This document shows positions 1 through 6,107 of a DNA stretch of 9,044 bases, piece by piece (position 1 is the first letter of the stretch; every line of letters starts with the position of its first letter). Below the pieces are notes generated by a model. The model searched no databases, was not told the DNA's origin, and saw only the letters and a program-made list of their open reading frames with translations. Both the position numbers and the translations under genes were made by a program. Origin of the DNA: Ignavibacteriota bacterium (GTDB taxonomy: Bacteria; Bacteroidota; Ignavibacteria; Tepidaquicellales; Tepidaquicellaceae); NCBI GenBank assembly GCA_003135995.1, contig PNBM01000089.1:1854-10897 (forward strand), written 5' to 3'.

Positions 1-1062
1 ATCGCCTGTTTCCACGATATAAATATTTATTATTTGTCCCGTAGAAATATAATCGTTCAGATTTAAGGTATAAATTCCGGTTGAATTTATATTAACGGGC
101 GTAGGCACATACGAAGGAATAATAGTCCTTTCATACGGTGACATAGTATAAGTCGAATTTGTGATTGAAGCTGTCATCATACCGATGTTATCGTGCCAAC
201 CGTCGTTTCCGATTAAATTCATTCCAAAAAACTTATGGCAAATTTCATGTTCAAGAGATAATTCGGAATGGGTTGTATTATTCCTGTTATTTAATACCGT
301 AACCCCGCTGTTGCATGTTATTTTTGTAGTGTTGAAAAATACGTCCTGTGTTAGCAACAGGGAAGCAAGTCCTCCGTAAGAAGCAGACCAAAACCATTGA
401 GTTTCATTATGCGGAATGGTCCTGTAATTTATTACTACAAGTTCAACGGTTGAATCTTTCGCCGAGAAGACCCATTGTCCGTTTCTAAAAGCCCAGTTAT
501 CATATCTTGTCCAATCAATATTAAAAACAGAATCAACGTAATGTAAAACAAATGTATTCATTTCAGGTGCCTTATAATGTAAAGTGCTGTCATAATAATT
601 TGAGGTATGCGGTAATACGATATTTACCTCATCTCCAATCAAATCCAGTTGCCCTGAAGTCATTTCACAAAAAAAATCCGAAATTGTGTAATCAGGATAC
701 CTGTCCATAACCTGGTTTTTGTTTCCCAATGCAGGCCATACTAATTTTCCCTGTGTTCCCGTATAAGGGTTAACAGGACGTGTTGCCGGAAATTGTGTCG
801 TGGGTTTATCCCAGATAGTATAAGAATAATTGGATAATGTATCATCAGGAAATACAACATAAATAAAAAGTGCTCTTAAAAATTCATTTGTACCCGGTGT
901 TATTTTTGGAATATTGGTAACAGCTGCAGGGTCGGGGTTACAGGCTTCCATTTTACCCGTGCCGCAAATAAATTTTGTATTTTGCGATTGAGAGTATGAA
1001 CCTGACGATAATATAAAAAAATAAATCATTATTAGACAAGAATAAAATAATTTATTTTTCAT
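1..1062 (-). CDS. Secreted M6-like zinc metallopeptidase, 3' part beyond window edge
   Basis: An open frame reads from ATG at 1062-1060 to the left edge without a stop: 354 codons, C-terminus missing. Residues 1-24 form a signal peptide (Lys at 2 and 4, hydrophobic core 9-18, cleavage SYS|QSQ). Residues 62-74 (LRALFIYVVFPDD) and 126-151, with SDFFCEMTSGQLDL, then IGDEV and VLP, resemble the N-terminal part of immune-inhibitor-A-type (M6) peptidases. The zinc motif is HEICH at 272-276 with catalytic Glu273, then KFFG, W289-H290 and a Met-rich GMMTA at 294-298. MSPYER further on resembles the region after the M6 active site. The helix motif is HExxHxxxG, one residue longer than the usual HExxHxxG, so the third zinc ligand is uncertain (Asn282, Asp287 or His290 are options). 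Cysteines at 33, 41, 132 and 275 could form disulfides. The protein is probably exported; a C-terminal sorting domain, if any, would lie outside. Substrate is unknown. The gene is transcribed away from pgk. The M6-like assignment is fairly sure, activity is not. Confidence 0.8.
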   Translation of the reverse strand, partial: MKNKLFYSCLIMIYFFILSSGSYSQSQNTKFICGTGKMEACNPDPAAVTNIPKITPGTNEFLRALFIYVVFPDDTLSNYSYTIWDKPTTQFPATRPVNPYTGTQGKLVWPALGNKNQVMDRYPDYTISDFFCEMTSGQLDLIGDEVNIVLPHTSNYYDSTLHYKAPEMNTFVLHYVDSVFNIDWTRYDNWAFRNGQWVFSAKDSTVELVVINYRTIPHNETQWFWSASYGGLASLLLTQDVFFNTTKITCNSGVTVLNNRNNTTHSELSLEHEICHKFFGMNLIGNDGWHDNIGMMTASITNSTYTMSPYERTIIPSYVPTPVNINSTGIYTLNLNDYISTGQIINIYIVETGD

Positions 1063-1065
1063 CTG

Positions 1066-1080
1066 ATTTATCTGATAAAT
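1066..1080. repeat. 15-bp palindrome just upstream of the M6-like gene
   Basis: ATTTATC and GATAAAT are perfect 7-bp inverted arms around a single T. The site ends 3 bp before the ATG of the secreted peptidase gene, where a ribosome binding site would be expected. The same stretch also reads as two 9-nt direct copies starting CTGAT (1063-1071 and 1072-1080, two mismatches). It could be an operator or a small leader hairpin. Because it is AT-rich and short, chance is a serious alternative. Confidence 0.3.
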
Positions 1081-1097
1081 TAACTAAAAGCCGTTAT

Positions 1098-1126
1098 ATA
1101 TTAAGTTTTTATTTTAATTTATTCAA
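1098..1126 (-). promoter_or_regulatory. Weak candidate promoter for the M6-like gene
   Basis: On the minus strand TTGAAT (1126-1121) is separated by 17 bp from TAATAT (1103-1098), each matching four of six sigma-70 consensus bases. Transcription would begin near 1091, giving a leader of about 30 nt that contains the palindrome at 1066-1080. I found no TAnnTTTG (Bacteroidota-type -7 element) on this strand in the intergenic region. AT-rich background makes such matches common. Confidence 0.2.
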
Positions 1127-1132
1127 TTCTCA

Positions 1133-1140
1133 TAATTTTG
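1133..1140 (+). promoter_or_regulatory. TAnnTTTG element, candidate Bacteroidota-type -7 box
   Basis: TAATTTTG fits the TAnnTTTG -7 element known from Bacteroidota sigma factors. No clear TTTG -33 partner lies about 19 bp upstream. If used, the pgk transcript would have a leader of about 95 nt. This is an alternative to the closer sigma-70-like candidate at 1179-1206. Confidence 0.2.
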
Positions 1141-1178
1141 CATAAATGGATGTGTCTACAGGCCTGAGAAATGGTTAA

Positions 1179-1206
1179 TTGTTTTAAATTTTTTTTTAGT
1201 TATCAT
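1179..1206 (+). promoter_or_regulatory. pgk: Candidate sigma-70-like promoter for pgk
   Basis: TTGTTT at 1179-1184 and TATCAT at 1201-1206 (five of six matches to TATAAT) are separated by 16 bp. Transcription would start near 1213, leaving a leader of about 28 nt. The -10 box overlaps a 10-bp palindrome (ATCATATGAT, 1202-1211). The -35 match is poor (three of six), so this is only a suggestion. Confidence 0.25.
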
Positions 1207-1240
1207 ATGATTATTTTGAATCAAATTAAATTCTTGAACT

Positions 1241-2449
1241 ATGAACAAATTAACAATAGACGATTTGATTTCGCAAAATCAAATTAAGGGTAAAAATGTT
1301 TTAATAAGAGTGGATTTTAATGTTCCTCTCGATGAACAAAGGAATATTACCGATGTAAAAAGAATTGTCGAATCGGTGCCTACCATACAGGCTGTAATGT
1401 CCAATGGAGGTAAGTGCATTTTAATGAGTCACCTTGGAAGACCGAAAGGTGAAAAAAATCCTAAATATTCATTAGACATTGTTGCTGAATTTTTATCAAA
1501 ATATCTCGATAAAAGGGTTTTGTTTTCTGATGATTGTATAAGTCCGGATAATGTTGAAGTAATAATAAATATGAACTACGGCGATGTTCTTCTCCTTGAA
1601 AATTTAAGATTTTATAAAGATGAAGAAAAAAACAATCCCGATTTTGCTAAAAAACTTGCTGCATACGGGGATGTATACATAAATGATGCATTCGGCTCGG
1701 CCCACAGGGCACATGCTTCAACGGAAGGCGTAACGCATTTTATTAAATTATGTGCCGCAGGTTACCTGATGGAAAAAGAAATTAATTATTTATCATCTGC
1801 AATTAATAATCCCAAAAGACCTCTGTGTGCAATTCTTGGCGGAGCCAAAATATCAGGAAAGATAGATGTTCTCGAAAATCTTATGAACATAGCCGATAAA
1901 ATTTTAATCGGGGGTGGAATGAGTTTTACATTTTTTAAAGCTATGGGATTGAACATTGGAAAATCAATTCTCGAAGAAGATAAAATCAGCCTTGCGAAAG
2001 ATATTCTTGAAAAGGCAAAAGCACTGAAGAAGGAAATTTTATTTCCGGCCGATATAATTATTGCCGATAAATTTGAGAATGATGCTGTGACCAAAATTGT
2101 GAATTTTGATAATATTGATTCTGAATGGATGGGTATGGATATCGGACCTCAAACTATAAAAAAATATACAAAAGAAATTAATGAATCAGCAACAATAGTA
2201 TGGAATGGTCCTATGGGCGTTTTTGAGATGTCAAATTTTTCAAAAGGCACTTTTGAAATAGCAAAAGCACTTGCGGATGTTACATCAAAAGGTGCGATAA
2301 CAATAATCGGAGGCGGAGATTCTGCATCGGCAGTTGCAAAAGCCGGTCTCGAAGAAAAAGTTTCCCACGTGTCAACGGGCGGTGGTGCATCACTCGAGTT
2401 TCTGGAAGGAAAAGTTCTCCCCGGAGTAAATGCACTGACTAATAAATAA
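1241..2449 (+). CDS. pgk: Phosphoglycerate kinase
   Basis: Cytosolic glycolytic enzyme that transfers phosphate between 1,3-bisphosphoglycerate and ADP to give 3-phosphoglycerate and ATP. At 402 residues it has the normal bacterial length and looks intact. The N-terminal substrate domain shows RVDFNVP (23-29), Asp38/Arg41, HLGRPKG (64-70), LENLRF (119-124) and NDAFGSAHRAHAS (148-160). The hinge and nucleotide domain show GGAKISGK (200-207), the GGGMSFTFFKA segment, WNGPMGVFE (321-329) and GGGDS (357-361). The ATG at 1241 gives the standard N-terminus; no Shine-Dalgarno precedes it. The gene stands alone: its upstream neighbour is divergent and its downstream neighbour convergent, so no glycolytic partner such as gap is adjacent and it is probably monocistronic. 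Identification is certain. Confidence 0.98.
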   Translation: MNKLTIDDLISQNQIKGKNVLIRVDFNVPLDEQRNITDVKRIVESVPTIQAVMSNGGKCILMSHLGRPKGEKNPKYSLDIVAEFLSKYLDKRVLFSDDCISPDNVEVIINMNYGDVLLLENLRFYKDEEKNNPDFAKKLAAYGDVYINDAFGSAHRAHASTEGVTHFIKLCAAGYLMEKEINYLSSAINNPKRPLCAILGGAKISGKIDVLENLMNIADKILIGGGMSFTFFKAMGLNIGKSILEEDKISLAKDILEKAKALKKEILFPADIIIADKFENDAVTKIVNFDNIDSEWMGMDIGPQTIKKYTKEINESATIVWNGPMGVFEMSNFSKGTFEIAKALADVTSKGAITIIGGGDSASAVAKAGLEEKVSHVSTGGGASLEFLEGKVLPGVNALTNK

Positions 2450-2460
2450 AAATTATTTAT
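2442..2460. terminator. AT-only inverted repeat spanning both convergent stop codons
   Basis: ATAAATAA (2442-2449) and TTATTTAT (2453-2460) are perfect 8-bp inverted arms around AAA. The left arm contains the pgk stop codon and the right arm that of lpxC/fabZ. By position it could act in both directions as a terminator, but the stem has no G-C pair and would be weak, and the symmetry partly follows from two facing TAA stops in AT-rich sequence. Confidence 0.25.
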
Positions 2461-3856
2461 CTACAACGGCAGCAGTGAACTCTCCTTCGCAGACGAGTTC
2501 ACCTCCGATGTAGCCTTTATATGCTTTGCCCGTAAGTTTGCATATATTTCTTCTGAATGAAACCATTTCCATTTCTATAACGAGCTGGTCACCCGGTACG
2601 ACGGGTTTTCTGAACCTGACCTTGTCTATTGTAGCGAAGAATGCAATTTTACTTTCGGGATTTTCAAGAGCGTTAATTAATAAAATACTTCCGCACTGAA
2701 CCATTGATTCTATTATTAAAACCCCTGGCATAATTGGTTTTCCCGGAAAATGTCCCTGAAAAAATGGTTCGTTAATAGTAACATTTTTTAATCCGATTAT
2801 CTTTCTATCCAGTTCAACTTCGATTATTCTGTCAATTAATAAAAACGGATACCTGTGCGGCATTATTTTTAATATCGCTTCTATATCAAAAACAATATTA
2901 TTTGTTTTCATTAACTGGAATTTCTTTACGAGTTTCTTTTGAAGATACAATTTGCGCAGCATTTTAGTAAACTCGACATTCGACTTGTGTCCCGGGCGGG
3001 AGGCAAGTATCTGACCTTTCATGGGCGCACCAATTAATGCGAGGTCACCAATCAAATCAAGAACTTTGTGTCTTGCGGGTTCGTTTTTAAATCTTAGTTT
3101 AATATCATTTAATATTCCATGTCCGAGAACAACATCATCATTAAGCTCTAATTTCTTTTTAAGTTCTTCGAACGACTCCTCCGTGAAATCCCTGTCTACT
3201 ATTACGATAGAATTGTTAATATCTCCGCCTTTAATCAATCCCTGCTCTTTCAGCATCTCGACTTCATTTAAAAAACAAAAAGTTCGTGCAGGAGCAAATT
3301 CGCTTGAAAACTCTTTTTGTAAATTGAATAAACCCGAATGCTGAACACCCAATGCGGGGTTATTATAATCAATCATTAAAGTAATTCTGAAATCATCTTT
3401 TAAAGGCAGTGCGACAATATCGACATTTTCTTTATCGCTGTGATAATGAACAGTATCTTCAATTATCAAATAATCCCGCAAAGCTTCCTGTTCCTCGATA
3501 CCGGCACTAATTAAAGTACTGACATAATCTATAGCACTTCCGTCCATTATTGGAGTTTCATTCGTGTCGAGTTCCACTATTATATTATCGATTTCACATC
3601 CCATAATACTTGCAAGAACGTGTTCAACCGTATGTACTTCCACACCGTTCATTGCTAATGTAGTTCCCCTCGATATATCTGTAACGTGGTCTATATCCGC
3701 AGGAATTTCAGGAGAATTTTCAAGGTCAATTCTTTTAAACTTTATTCCGTAATTTTCCGGAGCAGGTTTAAAAGTCATATGTGATATGTTTCCAGTATGA
3801 AGACCTATTCCGCTCAATTTAGCACTTTTCGAAATTGTCCTTTGTTTTTCTAACAT
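2453..3856 (-). CDS. lpxC/fabZ: Bifunctional LpxC deacetylase / FabZ dehydratase fusion
   Basis: A 467-residue fusion of two cytoplasmic enzymes. Residues 1 to about 303 are LpxC, the zinc deacetylase committing UDP-3-O-acyl-GlcNAc to lipid A: GIGLHTG (16-22), VHTVEH with Glu78/His79, MDGSA (104-108), RHKVLDLIGD with zinc ligands His263 and Asp267, and PGHKSN with His290. Residues from about 316 onward are FabZ, the beta-hydroxyacyl-ACP dehydratase: PHRYPFLLIDR (333-343), catalytic His369 in FFQGHFPG and Glu383 in PGVLIIES. All catalytic residues I can place are present, so both halves look active. Such fusions are known in Bacteroidota and relatives. The linker is only about 10 residues, and Met316 sits where a free-standing FabZ would begin. 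The ATG at 3856 gives the standard LpxC N-terminus, 46 bp after lpxD, with no Shine-Dalgarno. It is the last gene of the cluster; no lpxA follows. Confidence 0.97.
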   Translation of the reverse strand: MLEKQRTISKSAKLSGIGLHTGNISHMTFKPAPENYGIKFKRIDLENSPEIPADIDHVTDISRGTTLAMNGVEVHTVEHVLASIMGCEIDNIIVELDTNETPIMDGSAIDYVSTLISAGIEEQEALRDYLIIEDTVHYHSDKENVDIVALPLKDDFRITLMIDYNNPALGVQHSGLFNLQKEFSSEFAPARTFCFLNEVEMLKEQGLIKGGDINNSIVIVDRDFTEESFEELKKKLELNDDVVLGHGILNDIKLRFKNEPARHKVLDLIGDLALIGAPMKGQILASRPGHKSNVEFTKMLRKLYLQKKLVKKFQLMKTNNIVFDIEAILKIMPHRYPFLLIDRIIEVELDRKIIGLKNVTINEPFFQGHFPGKPIMPGVLIIESMVQCGSILLINALENPESKIAFFATIDKVRFRKPVVPGDQLVIEMEMVSFRRNICKLTGKAYKGYIGGELVCEGEFTAAVVDK

Positions 3857-3902
3857 TTTATGATTTTGTATTTAAAAAATTATACTATTATTTCCTGATT
3901 AA

Positions 3903-4919
3903 TTATTTATTCTTTTCCAGTTTTATAATCCTGTTTCTTAACTCTTCAAGATTTTTAATATAAGCTTCCTGTTTCAGTTCCTCTTTAATCGGTTTAGCCC
4001 TGTAACCCGCATAAATACCCGGTTTGGAAATCGATTTTGAGACTCCGACAGCAGCGCCGATAATTACGTCATCACAAATTGTCAGATGACCGACTATTCC
4101 TACCTTTCCACCTATCATGCATCTTTTCCCTATTTTTGTAGAGCCGGAAATTCCGGCCTGTGCGACAATCACGGTATCTTCGCCAATCACAACATTATGT
4201 GCAATTTGTACCTGGTTGTCAATTTTTACACCACGGCAGATTCTTGTCTCGCCCAGAGTTGCTCTGTCCACACAGCAGTTGCTTCCTATTTCAACATCAT
4301 CTTCAATAACTACTATTCCGTTTTGCGGAATCTTTTTAAATATTCCGTTACTCTGTTGAGCGAATCCGAATCCGTCGCTTCCGATAACTGTTCCCGAATG
4401 AATTATGACATTTTTCCCGATGCGGCATCCGTTATAAATAGTTACGTTAGCCTTTAATACGCTGTTCTCACCTATAATCACATTTTTTCCTAAAGAACAA
4501 TTCGAATATATTTTAACACCTTTTTCGATTTTACAGTTATTTCCAATGTGTACGAAATCGCTGATTAAAATTTCTTCACCTAATTCACAATTTTTTCCGA
4601 CAGAACAAAAATCCGAAATTCCTGTTTCGTCTTCAAATTCTTCTTTTGTTAATAACTCAACTACGCTGACAAATGCAAGATAAGGGTCCTGAACTCTGAT
4701 TACCGATAAATCAGTTCTGTTATTTTTAATTTCAAAATCCTTAGATAAAATCAGGGCGCCTGCGTTCGTATTATTATAAAATTTTTCATAAAGAGGATTA
4801 GAAATAAAAGAGATTTCATCTCTTTTTGCCGTTTCGATTTTACCAACATTGATGATTTCTAAATCAGGGTTTCCCTGTAATTCACCATTAAGAAAAACTG
4901 AAATTTCCGATAATTTCAT
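3903..4919 (-). CDS. lpxD: UDP-3-O-acylglucosamine N-acyltransferase
   Basis: Third enzyme of lipid A synthesis: it transfers a 3-hydroxyacyl chain from acyl carrier protein to the free amine made by LpxC, whose gene is the next in the operon. The 338-residue protein has the usual length. Residues 1 to about 95 form the uridine-binding LpxD N-terminal domain (NPLYEKF at 41-47, AGALILS at 53-59). Residues about 100-295 are hexapeptide repeats of the left-handed beta-helix type, recognisable from the I/V-G-x-N/D-x-x-I spacing. The catalytic histidine is His241 in IDNQVQIAHNVVIG; SDGFGFA (181-187) is another family signature. A short charged helix (about 312-338) ends the protein, as expected for the trimer. 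The ATG at 4919 lies 23 bp after the preceding ompH stop and has no Shine-Dalgarno. Confidence 0.97.
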   Translation of the reverse strand: MKLSEISVFLNGELQGNPDLEIINVGKIETAKRDEISFISNPLYEKFYNNTNAGALILSKDFEIKNNRTDLSVIRVQDPYLAFVSVVELLTKEEFEDETGISDFCSVGKNCELGEEILISDFVHIGNNCKIEKGVKIYSNCSLGKNVIIGENSVLKANVTIYNGCRIGKNVIIHSGTVIGSDGFGFAQQSNGIFKKIPQNGIVVIEDDVEIGSNCCVDRATLGETRICRGVKIDNQVQIAHNVVIGEDTVIVAQAGISGSTKIGKRCMIGGKVGIVGHLTICDDVIIGAAVGVSKSISKPGIYAGYRAKPIKEELKQEAYIKNLEELRNRIIKLEKNK

Positions 4920-4942
4920 AAATCTATATTTTTATAAACGCT

Positions 4943-5461
4943 TTATTTTCCTTCTATTACTTTCTGAACTTTTGCAGTGAGATCATATTTCTCGTTAACA
5001 TACAATAATAAGATATCGCTGTTCCGGTCAAATACATAGTCGTAATCTTCTTTTCTTGCAACAGTTTCTATGGCTTTAAAAATTCTGTCCTGTACCGGTT
5101 TCATAAACTCGGTTTGCTTTAGAAAATATTCTCCGCCTTCCCCGAATTTCTGAGTTTTGAAAGTGGTTATGGAAACATCGAGGTCCTTGATATCTTTTTC
5201 CATTTGCCCTTTCAATTGCTCAGTGAGTATTAATTTTTTCTTATCGAAGTCATCTTTCATTTTCTTTAAGCTGTCCTGAAGATTCGATAAACTTTTCTGC
5301 CATTCCTGAACAACATTATCAAGTTTTTGCTTTGCATCCTTAGCCTCCTGCATATTATCGATAATTTTTTTCGAATCGATGTAGCCTATTTTTGACTGCC
5401 CGAATGATGTATTTGATGATATAAAAAATAATACCAGAAAAAAACCTATGAGGGTTTTCAT
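4943..5461 (-). CDS. ompH: OmpH/Skp-family periplasmic protein (second copy)
   Basis: A 172-residue exported protein related to the Skp chaperone, which holds unfolded outer-membrane proteins for the BamA machine. I start it at ATG 5461, giving a clean signal peptide (Lys2, hydrophobic 4-15, cleavage SFG|QSK after residue 21). A TTG at 5482 would add seven residues (LNKKTY type) and is not supported by a Shine-Dalgarno. After KIGYID (24-29) come long charged helices with coiled-coil character, about 35-100, then the C-terminal segment with YDYVFDRN (140-147). It is a diverged paralogue of the gene just upstream (5504-6064), sharing KIGY[IV]D after the signal peptide and a similar FD/FN-rich tail. 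It lies 42 bp after that gene and 23 bp before lpxD. The family is clear; a division of labour between the two copies is unknown. Confidence 0.92.
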   Translation of the reverse strand: MKTLIGFFLVLFFISSNTSFGQSKIGYIDSKKIIDNMQEAKDAKQKLDNVVQEWQKSLSNLQDSLKKMKDDFDKKKLILTEQLKGQMEKDIKDLDVSITTFKTQKFGEGGEYFLKQTEFMKPVQDRIFKAIETVARKEDYDYVFDRNSDILLLYVNEKYDLTAKVQKVIEGK

Positions 5462-5503
5462 ATATGTTTTTTTATTTAACAAATGATACTTTTAAACAAA
5501 CTT

Positions 5504-6064
5504 TTATTTCATCTTATCGAGTACTTTGAATGTAATATCGAATTCTTTATCGCCATATATAAGATTATCATCGGTTTTATTAAACACAAAATTGATTTTC
5601 ATTTCTTTAGCAACGACTTCAATTGTCTTCGTCATCTTTTCTATAAGGGGTTTTAATAGTTCCTGTTGCTTCTGGATTAATTCATTCTGTGCTTTTTGTT
5701 TATAAACGGTAAGCGCATCATCGAGTGTCTGCAGTTCTTTCTGCAAATCGGAAATTTCATCACTTAATTTTTTAATTTCCGCATCGCCTTTTACCTGTCC
5801 CGATTCGACCATTTTTTGTGCAGCCTCGTATTGTTTTTTAAACGCCTCTGCTTTCGATTTTAATTCGGCGTCTTTGGTTTGCAAAGTATCTGAATATAAT
5901 TTTGCATAAGCCTGGTATTCGTCTTCCACTTTCTTATAATCAGGCATTTGTTTTATTATACCATCTTTGTCCACGTATCCGATTTTTAACTGAGAATATG
6001 AATTACAGGCGAATGCGAACAACATTACAACTATTGCAGCTAATATGAGCTTCAAGTTTTTCAA
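5504..6064 (-). CDS. ompH: OmpH/Skp-family periplasmic protein (first copy)
   Basis: A 186-residue Skp-like protein, probably a periplasmic chaperone for outer-membrane proteins, encoded directly after bamA. Translation begins at TTG 6064-6062: no ATG lies between it and the in-frame upstream stop (TAA, 6094-6092), and AAAGGAG sits 9 nt before it. The signal peptide is residues 1-24 (Lys2, Lys5, hydrophobic 6-19, cleavage SYS|QLK). Cys20 follows AFA, a poor lipobox, so a lipoprotein is possible but less likely. KIGYVD (27-32) begins the mature protein. A long charged coiled-coil region, about 45-125, rich in Lys, Glu and Gln, precedes the C-terminal fold with INFVFNKTDD. It is paralogous to the next gene downstream. 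The family assignment is firm and the exact client set unknown. Confidence 0.93.
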   Translation of the reverse strand: MKNLKLILAAIVVMLFAFACNSYSQLKIGYVDKDGIIKQMPDYKKVEDEYQAYAKLYSDTLQTKDAELKSKAEAFKKQYEAAQKMVESGQVKGDAEIKKLSDEISDLQKELQTLDDALTVYKQKAQNELIQKQQELLKPLIEKMTKTIEVVAKEMKINFVFNKTDDNLIYGDKEFDITFKVLDKMK

Positions 6065-6073
6065 AAAATATAT

Positions 6074-6080
6074 CTCCTTT
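6074..6080 (-). promoter_or_regulatory. ompH: Shine-Dalgarno sequence setting a TTG start
   Basis: AAAGGAG on the minus strand, 9 nt upstream of the TTG at 6064. It decides the start of the first ompH-like gene and is the only convincing Shine-Dalgarno sequence I see before any gene start visible in the window. Confidence 0.75.
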
Positions 6081-6107
6081 TTGATTTTAAATTATAAATA
6101 AAAATTT

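Noticed and set aside
161..379. Plus-strand open frame of 72 codons
   Set aside because: It lies fully inside the minus-strand M6-like gene, whose translation has a signal peptide and family motifs; this frame has neither.
1202..1211. Palindrome ATCATATGAT upstream of pgk
   Set aside because: Ten AT-rich bases overlapping a possible -10 box; too short and too likely by chance to call an operator.
1063..1240. Small gene, riboswitch or RNA in the divergent intergenic region
   Set aside because: No open frame with a credible start and no recognisable conserved RNA fold; the region is mostly A/T runs.
1786..2094. Minus-strand open frame of 102 codons inside pgk
   Set aside because: Antisense shadow of a conserved pgk region; low-complexity Ser/Ile-rich translation with no recognisable motif.
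3021..3344. Plus-strand open frame of 107 codons inside lpxC/fabZ
   Set aside because: Antisense to conserved LpxC zinc-site sequence; Ser-rich shadow without a plausible domain.
4086..4457. Two overlapping plus-strand open frames inside lpxD
   Set aside because: They arise opposite the repetitive hexapeptide region; two frames open at once is typical of shadow reading frames.
6002..6007. Lipobox at Cys20 of the first OmpH-like protein
   Set aside because: Residues before the Cys are Ala-Phe-Ala, not the Leu-Ala/Ser-Gly/Ala pattern, and a good signal peptidase I site with +1 Gln follows five residues later, as in the neighbours.
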